Assembly: GCF_014253075.1 (NCBI RefSeq)
Contig: NZ_JACLZJ010000008.1
Span: 1-64,000, forward strand
Origin: Ochrobactrum sp. CM-21-5
GTDB lineage: Bacteria > Pseudomonadota > Alphaproteobacteria > Rhizobiales > Rhizobiaceae
Length of the DNA: 64,000 nucleotides
Direction of reading: 5' to 3'
The first letter of the stretch is position 1; every line of letters starts with the position of its first letter. The position numbers and the translations under genes are program-made. Positions 60,826 through 64,000 of this stretch are shown piece by piece. The notes below the pieces were generated by a model, which saw only the letters and a list, made by a program, of their open reading frames with translations, ran no database searches and was not told the origin of the DNA.

Positions 60826-62367
60826 TCATTTTGCGATGGTGGTGTCCTCAAGTGTCCATTGCAGGGAGGATGTGAGTTTCAGTCCGCGGAGCCGCTTGGA
60901 ATAGGCAACAGCGTTCGGTGCATAATAAAGAGGTATCTGTGATACTTCCTCCGTCGTTATGCGCTGGATTTCCTTGTAGATTTCAGCTCGCTTCGCAGGA
61001 TCGGTTTCCCTTGTTCCTTGCTCGACCAACTGATCGACTTTCGGATTTTCATAAAAAGTATTGTAAGAGTTGGAACCACAAGAGCCGCACAATGCCCAGC
61101 GTACCGCTAGGTCGGGATCTTGGGTCTCATTGTACCACCAACTGGCGGCTGCATCGTAATCGCCTTTGCCGGTTGCATCCCACCATGCACCGGAATCCAC
61201 ATTGACGATAACGGGCTTCAGGCCGATGGCTCGCCATTGCGCCTGCAGAAGCAGCGCCAACTGTTGTTCGGTGGCGCCCGATGTTGCCAGGATTTTGACT
61301 TCCTTGCCGATCATACCGGATTCGGTAAGGAGTTGCCTGGCTTTTGCGACATCGTAGGCAATGCCGGGATAGTCCTTGTCATGGAAATCGATACTACCCG
61401 GCAATGTAGTGTTAGCGGGCTGCGCATGACCTCGCGTGATTGCCTTGGTCAGAGCTTTGGTATCAATGGCATAGGCGGCGGCCTGACGGGCTTTCAGGTT
61501 GGAAAACGGCTCGCGCTTTTCGTTGAGAAGCGTCATGTAAATGGTGGTTGACGGCTCCAGCCGTGTATCCAGGGTTTCGACTGCCTTCAAGCCGTCTATC
61601 TGTGCCCACGGAACCAGGCGCATCACATCGACATCACCCGCCTTGAGCATCGCTTGTCGTGTTTCGGGCGAAGCGATTTCCACGAGTTCTACCGTCGCGT
61701 CCGACTTGGGATACCCCTTGCGCCAGTAATGCGGATTGGGTGTAATGACGAGTTTTTCGTTCGGCTTCCATTCCTTGACTGTGTACGGGCCGGAGGTAAG
61801 AGGCGCTTTGACAAAAGCCTCTTCTCCCCGCTTCTCGGCGTCTTTTTTCGAGACAATGCCCATGTTCCAGATTTCGAGATTGCCAAGAAAAGGGGTAAAA
61901 GCGGATTTAAGCTTCACAACCACGGTCTTTGCATCGGTCACGCTGATCGAATCCACCGCGCCCAATGGGGCGGAATAAGCCGACTTCTTATCCGCCTGGA
62001 TGCGGGTCAGACTGAAAACGACATCATCTGCAGTGATTGGTGACCCATCGGAGAACTGCGCATCACGCAAGTGAAATGTATATGTGGCGCCATCGGACGA
62101 AACATCCCATTTTTCGGCTAGGCCCGGTTCTAGTTCGCCGGTTTCGGTATTACGTCGCAGAAGACGAGAGTAAAGCTGGCCGAATGTTTCGATATTGCCT
62201 GCCGCTGCCGACCGCATGGGGTCGAGTGTGGTGGTTTGATAGGGCGAAGCGATGCGGATCAGATCTGCCGTCCAACCAGGGCTGGCGATGCTCATCCCTA
62301 CCGCGAATATGACTGCTCCTCGCCATACAGTCGTCTGTCGCAATCGATACCAATGCCAATCGATCAT
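60826..62367 (-). CDS. Oligopeptide-type (family 5) substrate-binding protein
   Basis: 513 residues from ATG 62367, with GGAGGACAAA upstream. Signal peptide about 1-34 (VWRGAVIFAVGMSIASPGWTA). SBP_bac_5 marks: DLIRIASPYQTTTLDPMRSAA, LEPGLAEKWDVSSDGATYTFHLRDAQFSDGSPITADDVVFSL, SGPYTVKEWKPNEKLVITPNPHYW. Periplasmic. First gene of the seven-gene amide operon. The family binds peptides, opines, nickel or oligo-amides, so the ligand is not fixed by sequence. Confidence 0.9.
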   Translation of the reverse strand: MIDWHWYRLRQTTVWRGAVIFAVGMSIASPGWTADLIRIASPYQTTTLDPMRSAAAGNIETFGQLYSRLLRRNTETGELEPGLAEKWDVSSDGATYTFHLRDAQFSDGSPITADDVVFSLTRIQADKKSAYSAPLGAVDSISVTDAKTVVVKLKSAFTPFLGNLEIWNMGIVSKKDAEKRGEEAFVKAPLTSGPYTVKEWKPNEKLVITPNPHYWRKGYPKSDATVELVEIASPETRQAMLKAGDVDVMRLVPWAQIDGLKAVETLDTRLEPSTTIYMTLLNEKREPFSNLKARQAAAYAIDTKALTKAITRGHAQPANTTLPGSIDFHDKDYPGIAYDVAKARQLLTESGMIGKEVKILATSGATEQQLALLLQAQWRAIGLKPVIVNVDSGAWWDATGKGDYDAAASWWYNETQDPDLAVRWALCGSCGSNSYNTFYENPKVDQLVEQGTRETDPAKRAEIYKEIQRITTEEVSQIPLYYAPNAVAYSKRLRGLKLTSSLQWTLEDTTIAK

Positions 62368-62430
62368 TTTGTCCTCCCAAACCAACGATCAATCTCTTAT
62401 CTTGAGGTGGTATGATATATTTATAGCAAG

Positions 62431-62448
62431 TGTCAACATGAAAGTTGA
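62431..62448 (-). promoter_or_regulatory. Promoter/operator of the amide operon
   Basis: On the minus strand TTGACA at 62436-62431 is a consensus -35 box about 65 bases before the binding-protein start. It overlaps the inverted repeat TCAAC-N6-GTTGA at 62433-62448. A weak AT-rich -10 (ATACC type) follows after about 17 bases. RpiR is the candidate binder. Confidence 0.5.
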
Positions 62449-62588
62449 TTTTATAACAATCGATGCATGGCGATGAAGAGTGGATTTGGCAATGAACGGG
62501 AGAATATTGATTTGCACTGTGAAGTAATGAAACGGACGACCCACCGACGGCATCGCAATGTGTGATCCGCGGGAATAGAGATTGATGC

Positions 62589-62684
62589 GACGGCTAGATA
62601 GGCGAAGCCCTCGCAGGTCCGGATATAGGTGATGCGTGCGACCCACGTCTTGTCCAGAACTGCCACATCAAGTTGGCGGTCGAG
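62589..62684 (-). pseudogene. IS3-family transposase (OrfB) fragment
   Basis: LDKTWVARITYIRTCEGFAYLAV matches the first Asp motif of IS3-type DDE transposases (NxxWVxDITYIRTxEGWxYLAVV), with the catalytic Asp changed to Arg. No flanking homology in frame. Inactive. Confidence 0.75.
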
Positions 62685-62885
62685 CGTATTGAGAACTGCA
62701 AGCGATACAGGGCAAGAACGGCACTTCACTTTGCATCCCTGGCGAAATACGCGGCCGCCTTCCTGAGAAACACACCCTTCAGCCGGCATGAGCTCGAGGT
62801 GGTAGCCCAAAGAGCGGGCGCGTCGCTGCAGATTGGTTAGGATGCGGCAACGATGCCACTCATCATCTGCCACAGCGCCGATAGA

Positions 62886-62980
62886 ATGCCCCAGCGCCGT
62901 ATCGCTTCGTCCGATCGTAGTTGTAGCAAGCCGCAAGAGCGCGGCTGCTCCCCCTGCGCAGTGCAGATTTTGCGGCAGTT
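62886..62980 (-). pseudogene. Possible IS110-family transposase scrap
   Basis: GGAAALLRLATTTIGRSDTALG resembles the ALLRxAAxxVxRTDTALGAFYRR region of IS110-type transposases. About 30 residues, with a broken frame afterwards. Tentative. Confidence 0.35.
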
Positions 62981-63096
62981 TTGATATTTTTAAGTCGAAG
63001 TCAGAAATATTGAGAGCGGTGCATAGTGAGACTTCCGCATAGGTATCTCATCGGTATGAGATGCCAGATTTTGGCAAATCATGATTCACTTTACTC

Positions 63097-63237
63097 ATGA
63101 GACGCGATCTTCCATCGCCGGAATTTGCGGATACGCTTGCACTCAAAGCGCTGCATCGCGAAGAGAACGCGGTATTGCCTCTTGAGAATGCTAATCTCAA
63201 AGCCGAGAACCAGAAGCTTCGCGATGAGACACCGTGA
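63097..63237 (+). CDS. Small charged frame, possible transposon (IS66-like) leader scrap
   Basis: 46 residues. MRRDLPSPEFADTLALKALHREENAV then LENANLKAENQKLRDET has a heptad Leu/Glu pattern like the N-terminal coiled coil of IS66 TnpC proteins. No ribosome site. Probably not expressed. Confidence 0.25.
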   Translation: MRRDLPSPEFADTLALKALHREENAVLPLENANLKAENQKLRDETP

Positions 63238-63787
63238 CTGTTTCTGACGATGCCAGACTATTTCGGGTTGGCAAACATGTGCTGTGCCCTGCGGAGCGAC
63301 TGATGCAAAAACGGATGCCCCCGCCCGGATTGCTCAAAGCCTTCAGCAAACGCTTTGAGTGTATCTTCTCTCTATTCGAGCGATCTATGTGGACCTCGAC
63401 AAGCTGTTGGCTCGCTTGTTGCGCTGCAAGGAGGAACTACGCAAGAGTCTCCAACGGCCGGACCCTCCCTATCTGCCTCCCTACCCCGTCCTCACTGAGG
63501 TTTGCCCCGGGACCGGATAGGATTATCTATTTGAAATCTATTCAATTTGCCCACCATACAAAACAAAACACCAGCCTAGCTTTCTCTAGGCGGACTATAC
63601 ATTTCCGTCATATTAAAGGAGTGTTTGCTTGCTTCAGCGACGTCACAAATCGGCGAACAACACAGCTGAACAGGTGTAATGAAGCTAACACGGTCTGATT
63701 AAAAAATCCATAGCACTCGTTCATCCAAGGCCAACTCTAGGACGTCGACTCATAATCTTTGACACCGTATTCTAGTGGCGACGAGCA

Positions 63788-64000
63788 TTACGGCAGTGAG
63801 ATAGCTTTCGGGCACTTGTCGTACCGTGTTGCAATATCCAGGAACTGTTTGACCCCGTTGAAGAAACGCTTCACGAAGTTGCGCCGACGATAAACCCAGC
63901 GGGAGAATACAAATGACTCTTTGTGGTTTGTCTTCGGTGGGATGTTGGCCCAGGCTTTTCGCACGACGGCCTTTGCCCGGATGGCGTTTCTGTCATACTC
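63788..64000 (-). pseudogene. IS5-family transposase C-terminal part, cut by the window end
   Basis: Minus-strand reading from the window edge: EYDRNAIRAKAVVRKAWANIP, FSRWVYRRRNFVKRFFNGVKQFLDIATRYDK, then a stop at 63788. This is the IS5/IS427 end region; Lys replaces the usual catalytic Glu (VERFF to VKRFF), so it is probably inactive. Upstream part is outside the window. Confidence 0.8.

Larger units (their letters stand above)
62449..63787. other. Insertion-sequence graveyard
   Basis: About 1.3 kb with only fragments: IS3 OrfB scrap (62589-62684), possible IS110 scrap (62886-62980) and a 46-codon charged frame (63097-63237). 63238-63787 shows nothing recognisable. Confidence 0.6.

Noticed and set aside
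1-64000. CRISPR array, tRNA/rRNA genes, replication origin, intact prophage
   Set aside because: No regularly spaced repeats, tRNA cloverleaf-like sequences, rRNA segments, partition genes or phage structural genes were seen on either strand by eye; a dedicated scan would be needed for certainty.

Overview
The window looks like a chromosome segment of an alphaproteobacterium of the Brucella/Ochrobactrum group. The basis is recognition, not a search: an EcfG-type sigma factor with matching GGAAC-N16-NGTT promoters, the palindromic intergenic repeat typical of Brucellaceae near 29.7 kb, many rhizobial-style ABC importers, and insertion-sequence remnants of types common in Rhizobiales. It has no rRNA, tRNA or CRISPR array that I could see. 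It is an accessory catabolic region in which metabolic cassettes are separated by decayed insertion sequences.

Layout. 0-0.5 kb: end of an IS3 transposase that truncates an oxidoreductase gene. 0.5-7.3 kb: a general-stress island (DUF3175, DUF3008, YciF-like DUF892, DUF3182, alpha/beta hydrolase, PepSY-like secreted protein, YflT-like glycine-rich protein, UdgX uracil-DNA glycosylase homologue, EcfG-like sigma factor, single-domain response regulator) with four candidate EcfG promoters. 7.4-8.6 kb: GNAT acetyltransferase and a dead IS5 element. 8.7-13.6 kb: hydrolase-MFS-SDR-SDR operon divergent from a LysR regulator. 13.6-14.8 kb: insertion-sequence debris. 14.8-19.4 kb: CoA-transferase, cytosolic binding-protein-like protein, enoyl-CoA hydratase and MFS transporter. 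19.6-25.5 kb, divergent from it: an RbsABC-type ABC importer whose tandem ATPase is split into two genes, plus an M24 metallopeptidase. 25.5-29.6 kb: LacI regulator, lactonase, SDR and DUF4432 epimerase. 29.8-33.3 kb: sugar isomerase and Gfo/Idh dehydrogenase divergent from a LacI regulator.

33.3-45 kb is a patchwork: IS5 debris, PaaI thioesterase, LysR/LysE pair, three small envelope proteins, a kinase-like phosphotransferase, an uncharacterised four-gene membrane cluster (38.2-41.5 kb), and a DUF899/beta-propeller/regulator locus. 45.3-53.1 kb: a cytosolic two-component system divergent from a second RbsABC-type importer with an SMP-30 lactonase.

53.7-62.4 kb is the most interesting part: one tight seven-gene operon with an oligopeptide-type ABC importer, an amidase-signature enzyme whose size and catalytic layout resemble NylA, an RpiR-type regulator, and a class-C-beta-lactamase-fold hydrolase resembling NylB. 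It reads as import followed by two-step hydrolysis of a cyclic or linear amide; the substrate is unknown. The last 1.6 kb is transposase debris (IS3, perhaps IS110, IS5), the final fragment running off the window.
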